This document shows positions 49,361-60,900 of a DNA stretch of 64,000 bases, one piece after another. This stretch comes from Ceraceosorus guamensis. Taxonomy: Eukaryota; Basidiomycota; Exobasidiomycetes; Ceraceosorales; Ceraceosoraceae. The number at the start of each line of letters is the position of its first letter. The stretch's first letter is position 1. The DNA is taken from the NCBI RefSeq assembly GCF_003144195.1, contig NW_020289996.1, positions 497,419-561,418 of the forward strand, given 5' to 3'. The translations under genes and the position numbers were made by a program. Below the pieces are notes generated by a model, which did not search any database, was not told where the DNA came from, and saw only the letters and a list, made by a program, of their open reading frames with translations.

Positions 49361-50536
49361 TGTAAGAGGCTTCTACTCTGGCCTGTTGCGCACGGATGCT
49401 AGGGTCTCAGCCTAGGCAGGACACCTTTGATGCTACTCAACACTGCGGCCCACGGCGCTGGGTCAGTAGCGTGCCGCGATGCCTGCTGCTGGTCGAGCTG
49501 GCAATCGTATCGCGAAGTGCTGGGTGTGTCAATCAGGCATGAAGATGTCGGGATGATGGCTGTCGTTGCCGCAACTCGGTGTTGTTAGCTAAGCGCCACT
49601 CCGAATGTTCGCACAGCGAGAAATCGTCCCTGTGGAAAGCGCGTCACTCGGTCAATTTACGCGTCAAACACGCGCGCCGCGTGTTGGAATCCGCATGTAC
49701 CTTAGATGAGCGTTAGCTCTCTCTCTCTCTCTCTCAATCCACCGCAGCTCGGCGTGCGTGCAAGGTCGCCGGCTTTCCCATCCAGCTAGCTAGACAAATG
49801 TCGCTCATCAGGCTCGTCGCGGAGCTGCTGCAAGACCATCCGCAGCTTCGACATGCAGCTTTGCTTGAGTCTGGATAAGGCAAAGCGAAGCGCAACTGCA
49901 GAGATGAAGTTTCTCCTGTAGAGACCAAGTCTCAGGGCTCTCACTCTTCGCAACTAGCCTCTCATTCTCGATTCTATTCGGTGGGGTTGCTGCCACCTCC
50001 GGACAGTGGCGGCTGTCTCGTCATCTGCTTCGTCACTTCGAGTTCGGCTCGCACAGTGGGCTTGTCGGCGAGCAAAACCTCGACCCCACATGCCATGCGC
50101 TATCCCAGCAGAATGCCTAATTCGACACGAGTGCGCAAAATCGATTAGCACTGCTCACAACCGAGTGGGCGTGCGCTGCTCAGAGCGATGCACGGAGAGT
50201 GCATGGCTCGTCCAACTTGAGCACCTCGCTGGTGGGCGATCAGAATTCTGCGGATCAAAGACGTCGAGAAATGCATGTATGCTTGAAAGAGCAGTCTGCG
50301 ACTACAATTTTGTGGGTGGAGGGAGTCATGGCAGTGACTTGACAAGTCAGGCTGTCGGCCCGCTCAGCGTGAGTGTGGGTGAATGCATGTGTACAGCATC
50401 GCGGCTCACACGCCAGAAAGTCGCGATGTTCGCAAGGAGGGGGTGACGCGGAAGGTAGGCGAGCATCGAAAGACTCGCGTCATAGTGCGGTGCTTGAATG
50501 ACGAAACCAAAGAGACGACGCGCTCCGAAAAGCTGC
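49361..50536. other. Intergenic region with CT repeat
   Basis: About 1.2 kb between the RAD5 start and the eL27 stop. It includes a CT dinucleotide run at 49717..49735. No gene recognised; the left part should hold the RAD5 promoter. Confidence 0.55.
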
Positions 50537-51265
50537 TTAGAAGCGCAGCGCTTGGAAGAAGTAGCGGCTCTTGCCAGATGCGTATCGTTCCTCGAACAGC
50601 TTCTTCACGACCTTCTTGGCATCCTCCTTTTGCGATGGCTCCCTCAAAGTCTCTGGGGACACTGTGCCCTTAAGACCCTCCAGCTCAAGCGCGTAACGAG
50701 TAGGTAGCAAGTGGTGGTAGTTGAAAGCCTGACAAAAGTGGCAGATCGATGGTCGTTAGCAATCTGGCCCACGCTACCTGCTTCTGTCAAAGTCTGCAAC
50801 CGAGTTCATCTTGGCCTTTCCGTCGACGCCAGCAGCTGGTGGTTGGCCACAACATACGCCAGACTCGTGCTTTGTTATGTCCTCGTCCACTGTCTGATCC
50901 TCACTGCAACGCGTGCTGACTACCGTGTCCTACCTCGCTCCAAATCTCTCGGACCCCCTTCGATTCACGCGTCTTCTGTGCTCACCTTGACGAAAGGTTT
51001 GACCTTGCTCCTCTGTGCCAACTTCTTTGCGCCCATGCCCTTGGTCACTTTGCGAGGCTCACGCTCGATGCCGGCAACGATTGCGTGAGGGAAAGGGTGC
51101 TCGCGGGTTCCTTCGTCGTATTGCTTGATGACAACGACCTGCATGGAACGGGCCATGATCAGCTAGCTGCACATAATTGGAAATGGCTAGGATGCTCACC
51201 TTCTTGCCGGCGAAACGGCCCTGGAGGACGACGGCGACCTTGCCTGGCTTGTAAATCTTCGGCAT
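50537..51265 (-). CDS. RPL27: 60S ribosomal protein eL27
   Basis: Structural protein of the large cytosolic ribosomal subunit. Three exons on the minus strand, 51265..51200, 50986..51138 and 50537..50728, encode exactly 136 residues, the usual length. It opens [22 protein letters not shown], continues [27 protein letters not shown] and KPFVK, and ends [14 protein letters not shown] ... FFQALRF, all typical. The first intron follows codon 22 and is 61 nt; the second is 257 nt, long for this genome, and was inspected for a box C/D snoRNA without a clear hit. Head-to-head with RPS23, about 1.3 kb apart. Confidence 0.97.
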
Positions 51266-52564
51266 CTTGAGCTACCAAAGCAAACAGGGGGGCAGGCTCG
51301 TGTAAGCAGACTTATTCACGGAAGGTGGCCAAAGATTACGCGGATGTGGGCGTCAGAGCTGCAGACAGCTAGCGAAGCATCTAAGGGGCCTCCCTGCCGA
51401 ACAACACCCAAGCAGGTTAGTGGCTACAATGGGGGATAGCCCGAGCAGTCACTTCCCATCGCGCCTGTCTTCCTCCCGTTCATCCCGTTTCCAGCATCTG
51501 CCGATCCCGCCCAACTATTCGCCGATTCCCTCAGCATGGCCGGGAGAGTGCATACGGGTTCGCCCTTCTCGACGGCCTACACGCTGATGGGCGTCGAAGC
51601 AAGTGCAGAGCTTCGAGTCCACGCTGAAAGACACTAGACTGGCATTGCCAAATCGGACAAGCTGCTGTGCTGCGCAATGCCGTCTTGAGATATGAGCGAA
51701 TATACTCACAAATAGGTGTTGTTGATGTGGGGTGAAACTGATGGGGATGAGAGTGCTGTGTGACGATGTGCGCTTCCCTATGTCATGTATACTCAGACTC
51801 TCGTGATGTCAAAGCCCGTCCTTCTGATGAGAGCCGCTTCTGGACTTGTGACTGCAGCTGCGGTGCGCTCTGCAGCCAAATTCAGGACCCACAGCGCGCG
51901 TCCGCGCGAGCGCGCGCGCGGCTGGAGCTCTTGAGCCGCAGCCACGTGGTCAAACACGTGGTCGCAGCTCGAACCAGCGTCTCGCAGGAAGGCGCGCGTC
52001 CGAGAAAGCCAGTCAGGGCCAAACCCAACCGCCTTGCGGTCGTAGTCACAAGCAAGTAGGCTCTTTCCCTACCAGCACCCGCTCTCTACAACCCAGCACC
52101 TCTAAACCTCAAGGTAAGCATCCGGATCTCTTCACTGGCGCATTGCTGGCTCTGCTAGTGTTTCGTAAAACGGCACCTGTGGGTCTGGGGCAGAGACAGC
52201 GAGAGACGCGTACAACCAGCATGGAAGGACGGGGAGGCAGGCGGATGCGCGGCTGCAAGGGTTGCTTTGAGCTTAGACCTTCGGAAGCGATATGGTTGAG
52301 AGCACGAGAGCACGAGCGAAGCGTCAGGCTGGGCTTGGTGCTACTCTGCGCCAAGTATAGGAGTATCAATCGTTTGGGGACATCCATGTGGGGCCGAGAT
52401 GGAGATGGCCCAGGGTCGCAACTTCGAGCACCCAGTTGTCAACAATGACCACGGGCCCTGCATCGTTAGGCCTAGCAGATGGCATCTGTGACCGAGCCGC
52501 AGCCCAAGGATTGATCAAGCTCAGAAGCTGACCTCGAACGACCATCTGCTGCAGACTAGTCAAA
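51266..52564. promoter_or_regulatory. Divergent ribosomal-protein promoter region with likely 5' UTR intron
   Basis: 1.3 kb between the start codons of eL27 and RPS23. An alternating CG-rich tract lies at about 51897..51932. A GTAAGC donor at 52114 and a CTGCAG acceptor ending at 52554, ten bases before the RPS23 ATG, suggest a 441-nt intron in the 5' UTR of RPS23. Transcription start sites cannot be seen; the intron is inferred from the signals and the lack of any coding frame. Confidence 0.5.
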
Positions 52565-53209
<645 letters not shown>

Positions 53210-55922
53210 ATTGCCTCGCACCAAAATCGCCTGACCCGCACCTGCGGCAGCCATGCCGAACACCTTGTACTTCCGTCATTCTATGACCCCACGCATCACT
53301 GCCATGCAATACGATTTGGCTAGGCTCTCGTCACAATTCCTCGAGATTGCATTAGCTTGCATGGTCGGTGGTGTTTTTGAGGGGGTCGAGCGGGCTCGAG
53401 CGTGAATCGCGGTCGGTGGGGTAAGTGTACGCACAGCCAGCATCATCCGTGCCCAGACTGGACCACGCGCACTCGCAACGACTCTGCGGCGCTTACGGGA
53501 ATACAGCCTTGTTCTATCAAGGCTCGCATAGAGCTCAAGACGTGAAACGTCTCACTGGGCTACTCTTTCAAGCGCGCCTATCTGACCCTGCTTTGGCCCT
53601 CTGCGCCCATCCGAGGAGGTGTGTACTGCATCTTCACACGGGCGCGAGCGCATGCATGGAGTCCTAGATCCCTGTGTGCCAATCGTACTGCGCAGCCAGC
53701 ATCAGTCTCATCAGTCACGAGTGTCTCTGGCAACGGCTGGCCCATAACTTGCACAGTCAAAGTGGGATGGGTGTGCAAGCTTAGTAAAAAGCCCTCGTCT
53801 CTCTCAATGACCTCAGTCTCGTCAGGCGCTTTCGCTGTCATCTGATGAAGGTCGATTGAGCAGACAAAGCTCACCTTCGGAGATTTATGACTGCTCGATG
53901 AGGCACAGGCACGCGATGAGGCTCGTCCTCAGGCGGTTGTCTTTCTGTACATCTTCACGGCGGGCTGTGCCCGGTGCGCACACCTCGTGAAGTATCGCAC
54001 GCTCCCTTGACCATGACGCTCGGTCTGGCCTTGACAGATGCAGCCGGAGTGTTGTAGAGCATTGTTGTAGTTGCGTGACCAATGACCACGCAGATGAAGG
54101 TGCCTTGTCTTTCTGTTCCACTGAACTACTACTGACCTGTGTTTCTGTTCGACTTGCGATGCAGGTCGCTTGTGCGAGCCGAGCAGATCGACATCACGCT
54201 ACAATGAATGAGCCTCGAGTCGTCAGTCAAGAATGAGTGAATGGTGAGTCTAGCGAAGCCGAAACAGAGTCGCAGGTCGTAATCACTCAAGACTCAAAAA
54301 GACTCTTGACTTTGACTTCTTCTTGCCTTGTGAGATATGTATGCACACCACGTGACTCCCAACTGTGGCTCCAGACACAACTTGACTCTTGACTGACGCT
54401 CCGTTCGGCTTGCTCTCGGTCATCACCAGCATGCACTCATCAGACTCACGACCCCGTCACTTTCATCACCGAAAGCGGCGGGAGAGAAAGGTGGCGCGCA
54501 TGCCGTGTGTCGTCATGCACCACGAACCTGCTCACGTACGCAACGGCATGGAAGTAGAGAAGTGTATGGCAGCGCAGCTGCAGCTGCATGAATATACATT
54601 ATATAAGGGTCCGCTGCGCTGCTGCCGCTGGGAGCGGGTTAGAGTCGTGCAGTCGGCTTTGAATTCTCTTCTTCATTCGTGATTATTCATGATTTTAAAT
54701 CGCGCAATGCACGGAGGCAGAGACACTTCTTCCTCCGTACTCCGAATCCGGGAGTGGGGCGCGCTCGCTCATTTCATGCTGGACGCAGCGCAGCACGAAT
54801 TACGGATCGTGGATGGCTCGAGGATGGGTGTTGGGAACGTGTTAGGCGTCAAGGTCTACTCAGGCGGTGCGCTGCCCGTAAGCATGGCCGTTGAGACTGC
54901 TTCAGCTCGCAATGCTATTCGAGGGAGACCACGCACGAGTCGTCGGCAGTGTGAGTCGCAGTCTTGAGTGAGTCACGAGTCGTGAATCACTATCAATCGA
55001 TGCTGTGCCCTTATCATCCCACGAGTACCCACGCCCCCGTTTGGGCAGGCCGCGGCTATGACGACGCGGTGCACAGCTGATGCATGTACGGTACCTCTAC
55101 AGCTATTTACCGCAGATGAGGAGTTGTTGGGTAGCTATTACTCGATCACGACAACTCATGATGACTATAGACAGACCGCGCTGCATGCTGTTTGCATCGC
55201 GCGCGCGCTCGCATTTTGCCGCTGACTGACGCTACGCATGCAGTTGGCGATTTGAGGTTGGGACTGAAATCAAGAATTCAAATCTGGATTCAGCTCAATC
55301 GTAGATTGAAATGCTCCCGGCCTTGCCGTGACTCGGCTGCCGCCGGTCTCATTTGGTCAGTGATCGTGGATGGGGCTGACCTCATTAGATCATCCACGCC
55401 ATCTATCCTCCTCGTCCGCCCCCGGGGCGCGGGTCACCGCTTCTTGCCTCCTTCACAACGCCACGTTAGCCCTACTTCGTTGATATCCGCCGCGATACAG
55501 CATATACGTACTCATCACAGGATTCCGGCGAATTGCACCCGGCGCCTAACGGCTACTACCGCGATGTGGCGCAGCGGCCATTCTTGATTAGCACTCGAGA
55601 GCTCCAAAGGCACGTCCCACTTGACTATATGAAGCGTTGCTAATAGTCTTGGCTTTGCTCCCAATCCGCCAACTTGCGTTCCGTACTGAGCTACCTCCTG
55701 GAGGGCTCGATCGGCTGTGCAACGTCTTTGCTGCAGTCGAGCGACCCACGAATCTGCCAAGCCTCAGCTTTCAACTTGGAGTTCTTGCTGCAGTGCTCGG
55801 CAAATGGCAATTCGGACGGTTGGAGGGGTTTTAAGCACGACTGTTCCACAGCCTTAGCCTGCTTCTGAAGAGCTCGGAGCACACATACAAGCAATCACCA
55901 ACAAATAAGCAAAAGTACGAAG
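53210..55922. other. Long intergenic region with dispersed TCACGA motifs
   Basis: About 2.7 kb with no supported gene. It contains a near-palindrome TCACGAGTCGTGA at 54973..54985, the 19-nt motif TTCATTCGTGATTATTCAT at 54672..54690 that is also found at 13682, and a TATATAAG stretch near 54599. Short open frames lack family motifs. The end should include the promoter of the downstream kinase gene. Confidence 0.55.
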
Positions 55923-58900
55923 ATGCGCGGGCACGATGGCATTGAGAGAGGTGGCTTTGTGATGCTCGACGACGAGAGCATACACGCTGTCAAGGCCTTC
56001 AACACCACAGGCGCGAGTGAGACGGGAGAAGGCGGCGAAAGCACAACGATGGCATCACGGCAACTCGGAGCTCGGCAGCGAGAGTTTGGCTCCTCATGGG
56101 GACCGTGGCCTCTACGCACGACTAGTCGGAGGCCACAGACGTCAGCAGAGTCAGGCTCTGTCTACCCACCTTCGTCTTCGGCTGGCTCTGCCAGGTCGTC
56201 TTCCACCTCGCCTCCTTCGCCTTACAGACCTACGCTGGACTCGCCGCCACCAACACCGCCTGATTACGGCAATTTGAGGACTTGCGGCATCTCCAATCAG
56301 CCCCGAATCGCATCCGATCTTGCGGATGCGCGACCGGGCGAGGGGGAGCTATTGGCATCAAAGAGTCCTTCCACGTCTACAGCTCTGAAGCTAGCTACCG
56401 CCACCTCTCCCTCGCGAAACGATATCTTCTCGCACCCGAGTCCACGTCTCGCACCTGCTCCAAAGCTTCCGCGAAAGTCTGCCGAGCCAGGAATAGGAGA
56501 CTCTCCAGCTAGTGTGAAAAGTCGAAACAGCCTGTTCTTCGACAGTCCTTCTGTCGAGACTGTGCTTACGCCGCTGTCGCCTTCACGATCTCCTCTGCCC
56601 GCGCGTGCCCCTGCACTACCTCTTGTTGCACCGAACTCAATACGGGACAGCTGCGAGGATACCGAAGAGGGGCTCAGAGAGGCGGCATTCTCTCCGGCAA
56701 CCAGCACCTCTGAACGGCCGGCATATGGCAGAAGCAGCACAGAGGAGCGAGAACGAGAGCGCGACAGGATACGTGCAAGCAAGGACCTTGACTTTCGTCT
56801 ATGTCCTGACAAAGACTTTCTCTTGGGCGAGGGCAGGCACTGCAATGTATTCCTTGGCTCTTATCGCACCAAGCACTCGACTCGTCGACCGAGCCACTGC
56901 CGTCCACACGCTGCCACTGACAGTGATGACGAGCACGACGACGATGGAACAAGCGACTGGAGACTTTGCGCTGTTAAGCGACTACATGCGGATCGCCAGA
57001 GCCAGTTGCTCGGCCTTGACGAAGCTTTTGCACTACGACGATTGGGATATCATCCCAACGTTGTGCGGCTCATCGACGTTAGAGACGAGGTAGAATTGGC
57101 GGCAACAAGCCCTCAGCCGGGTGCAAATTCGGGGTCGTGGGCCGAAACTTGCACCTCGATGGACGTTCCCTCCTCCACCGAATCGCAGCAAAGCAATTTC
57201 TATCACGGCCGATCCATCTCCTCGGCCCTACCTCGTACTGCTATTTCTCCCGATTCCCTCGCCCCTCGCGTTGAGCGGCCGGAGTCATCTAGCAAGATTC
57301 ACCGTCGCCTTGGTTCACAGCCTATACAGGACAGTGAAAGAAACACCATAGAGCCTCCAATGCTCCGAGTCGCTGGTCCTGATGACGCTGGAAACGGCAG
57401 GTCGATGTCGAGGAGCCCGTCCACATCCGGTGGACTGGACACCCGCCGTAACATTTCAACGGATCGCCCGCAGTCCAGCTCATATTCTGCAGATCCCCCA
57501 CGTCTTTTGATCTTGCTCGAGCTACTGCCTATTTCGCTGGCCACTTTCTCTAGGAAGCACCCAGAAGGCGTGGACCTGCGCCAATGGTCAACCTGGGCCT
57601 TGCAGCTGGCACGGACGGTCCAGTGGATGCACGCTCGAGGGTGTGTGCATGTGGACATCAAGCCAGAAAATATATTGGTATGTCGTCAGCCATTTGATGG
57701 GAAGCGGAGCCTGAGCTTACGTTCCAGTCTTTCCTCACCTGTGGATGAATCAGCTTTCTGAAGGCTTGGACGTAAAGCTGTGTGACTTCAACTCCGCAGT
57801 CTTCCCAAGTGCAGGCACTCCGCTGCTTGACGGAGCTGGGCTAGGCACGCCCGCGTACGGTGCGCCCGAGCTTACGCGGGGAGCATCAAGCTCCAGCCGA
57901 AACGGATTCTCCTATCCTGTAGATATTTGGAGCATGGGAGCAGTCCTCTATGCGCTCGCAACCGGAGTCGCTCCACTCGCCAAGAGCAGATCGATGATCG
58001 ATATGCTGTACCGGAAGCGCGCGTTCTTTGAGAGCGAAGAAAACGATCGCGTCGCTAGGATCCACGTCGCCGGTGGATACAATGGCAGCGTAGCAGGAAG
58101 CAATGCTGCGAGTCGGAACAGCAGCTTGCGTGGTCGGAATCGCCGCGCCGCGCGACAGTCGGCATCCGAAACCGTTGCGAATATCGCTAGCTATACGCCG
58201 CAAAGCCACTCTTTGCGGCGCGAAGCGAGCATGGAAAGTATCGACAGCGTCAGCAGCAATATCTTATTGGAAGACGGCCGCCGCACCGTTCCACTCAGAG
58301 CCGTCAACATGCTGTTGAGCGACGCTCCCTTGATTGGCGTCTTGCCAACCGATCATGTGATCTTCAAGGGAGCAGCCGAGTTGGAGCCCAGCCGGAATGG
58401 TACCATCGTCGCCGCCGCTCAACATCATCGCACAGCTTCCCTGGGCAAAGCGCATTTGGCTTCCAAGCACCCTCATGCACAAGTAGGTCCCGAAAACTCA
58501 ACTGCGAGCAACGTCCAATCTGCCGCACAGGTCGCGTGCCGTCCCGTGCGGCCCGTGGCAAATTTCCGTCGGGCCACATCCTACGGCGCCGCGAATTCCA
58601 CAGTAGAAGATGACACCTTCGTCATGCAGCCTACGTCTGGGCCTCTCCGCTCATCAATTCCTGTCAAGAAAGCGCCCACTGGCTCCAATGGCCTGCTATC
58701 GCCTCCGCAGTCGCCTCAAGTTTCCATCCACCGGCTGTCTAGCAACAATACCGGATCTCTACATGCCGGACTCAGATCAGCCCTCTCTGCTGCATTCGCG
58801 CAGCATGCGCATCGCGCCGGACAAGACGTCAGCTCAATAGCGCAAGAGGCAGGTTCAAGCGTCGAGGGCAGAGCACGTAGCGCTTCGGGTGCTAGTGCTC

Positions 58901-59175
58901 TGGTGCTGCCACGGTCGCCGCTTTCTGCATCGTATCAGACACCTGAATTTGGAGCTGATGGACAGAACTTGCAGGTGGACGATGAGGAGGTACTTGAAGA
59001 AGACACGCGCCCTTACAATGATGGTACGCCAGCCCTCCTGCTGCCCGGCGGAGGCCGTTTGCCAGATGGCGCTCGCGCTCTCTTGGAACAGATGTTGGCC
59101 TTCGACCCTGCCAGACGACCCAGCGCTAGCCAAGTCGTGTCCGCCCTGGAGCGCTTGACGCTGTTGAGAACATGA
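55923..59175 (+). CDS. Large Ser/Thr kinase-like protein with HVD and DFN motifs
   Basis: Two exons, 55923..57677 and 57754..59175, give 1058 residues. About 290 disordered residues precede a split kinase domain. Visible parts: a loop LLGEGRHCNVFLG, CAVKRLH with Lys352, ALRRLGYHPNVVRLIDV, then an insert of about 120 Ser-rich residues, LLILLELLPISL, MHARGCVHVDIKPENIL with Asp578 but Val instead of Arg before it, LCDFNSAVF with Asn in place of the DFG Gly (596-598), GTPAYGAPEL and DIWSMGAVLYALATG. A second large insert of about 300 residues separates this from the closing LLEQMLAFDPARRPSASQV. The key Lys and both Asp are kept, so it may be active. The exact subfamily is not recognised. The intron falls directly after KPENIL. 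Confidence 0.83.
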
Positions 59176-60900
59176 GGCCATCGTCCGAGGCATCGGCCGG
59201 CTTCACGCCGCTAGCTGTTTTTCCCGCATGGTCTTCCCGAACAAGCAAGATCTGATAGGTTCAGTGCGAAAACTTCCTGCGCTCTTCATGAAATGAATAA
59301 AAAACCTTGGACTCCCCTCCTTCCATCTTTCCTGACCGTAGCGACCTCGTCAAATCATCGCTCGTGCTGTTGTACATCATGTAAAATAGACGCTCCCATC
59401 TACTCCCACAACGGAATTGATCGTTTCTTGGTCTAGGTGCGTTCGTGATTTGACGCTATGCCCCTTCACTCCCAGACGTGCGCTCGTCGGATGTCTTGGC
59501 TTAAACAATGACTCTCGGCTCTCGCGTTGCGGTCGCCCCTCTATTGCGCCATGAGGCGTCTTGGCATGGGTTGCCGTCCAACACGTGTGGTCCCAGTCAT
59601 GATGATGGGATCGAGTGCATGTCTTTCAACTTGTAACGAGCCACGGCACAGCGTAGGAACACACACGTCTTCTATGATTTGGATGTGAGTGCGTGCTGAG
59701 AGTGTTTCTCGTCGCAAGGCTGTGCAGCATGGCCGTCCGTGGCTTCGGCTTCGGCTCACGGCTTCGCGCCTTCCAGCCTATCCTACCCGGCCATGGCCGG
59801 GTCACCGCACATGCCCGCTGCTGCGATCAAATCGATTTGGCCCTATACTGTAGGTGCGGAGCCTGCGGCCGGTGAGGGTCGTGAAGGAAGCGTGGCAGGA
59901 ATAAGAAATACAGGCGCAGCGAGAGTCACCAGCTCGGTCGCAGGCATCCATGCAGCAGTCGCACTTGTGCTGCATCAGCGCAGTTGCATGCAGACATCAT
60001 GCAGCAGTCGGCTGCGCGACCGGGCGCGCGCGGACGCGCGCGCTCTGGCGTTCTTGACTCGTGCGAGCGAGCTAACAGGCGCGCTGCAGCCAGAATACGC
60101 AGGCGATTTTCACGACGCCGTGGCCGCTAACCTCGCGCGACTCGTGACTGACTAAATGCTCGATTTGACCCGCGCGGCTGCTGCGCGCAAGTCGTGCGCT
60201 GCTGCCAAAAGACTTTTGCACCGCCTCTTTTGGGTCTCTGCCCTTTGGGATACCCCTACCATAATAACCCAAAAGTCTCGCGGTATTCGCTCGTGACGAC
60301 CCGCACCGTTCCTCCCTGCGAAGACGCAAACGTTTGTGAGCTTGAGATCTTCATCCAACATTGGCTTTGCTCAGCGAGGGGCTTGCTTTCGGATCAGAGC
60401 CATGTGCACAAAGGCTTCTTTCACGATCAGTCATCGATCTTGAGCGCGATCGTCGCTCTATCTTTGCCCAGCACAGCCACTTCGAGCTTGTGCGCTAGTC
60501 TCCATTGGATCGACGGATCAACCTTCTCGACTCTCCTCGGCTCAAGAATACTCTCACTGCCCTCACTAATCCTGATCCTTCACTACTTGCCCATCGTTGC
60601 TGCATTCAGTAAAATCTTGCACCCGCCTCGCCCTCGCAGCTTACGTCCACAGCAGCAGACATCTCTTCGACCGCACGTGGTCGCGCCAAAGTAAGTGCAC
60701 CATGTAGTCAGAGTCCTATGCCTCTTCATTGCGACTCTAGCACCAATCGTTCTTTTTCTCTGCCTATCATCCTAACATCACTTCGATTTGCCAGCGATCT
60801 CTACGGCGCACTCTTTCCCATCCTTGCGATTCTGGACCATCCGCATACACCTTCTTCCGGGGAGACCTGCTGAAGAGCTCGCCGCCAGCCTCTTGCGTCG
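59176..60900. other. Intergenic region and probable 5' UTR intron of the next gene
   Basis: About 1.7 kb. An AATAAA sequence lies at 59297..59302, just after the kinase stop. A CG-alternating tract is at about 60013..60050. A GTAAGT donor near 60691 and a CCAG acceptor near 60793 suggest a 5' UTR intron of the downstream zinc-finger gene, since the exon before it is out of frame with that protein. No other gene is supported. Confidence 0.5.

Noticed and set aside
50729-50985. Box C/D snoRNA inside the long second intron of eL27
   Set aside because: A weak C-box-like AAGATGAA was seen but no matching D box at a sensible distance.
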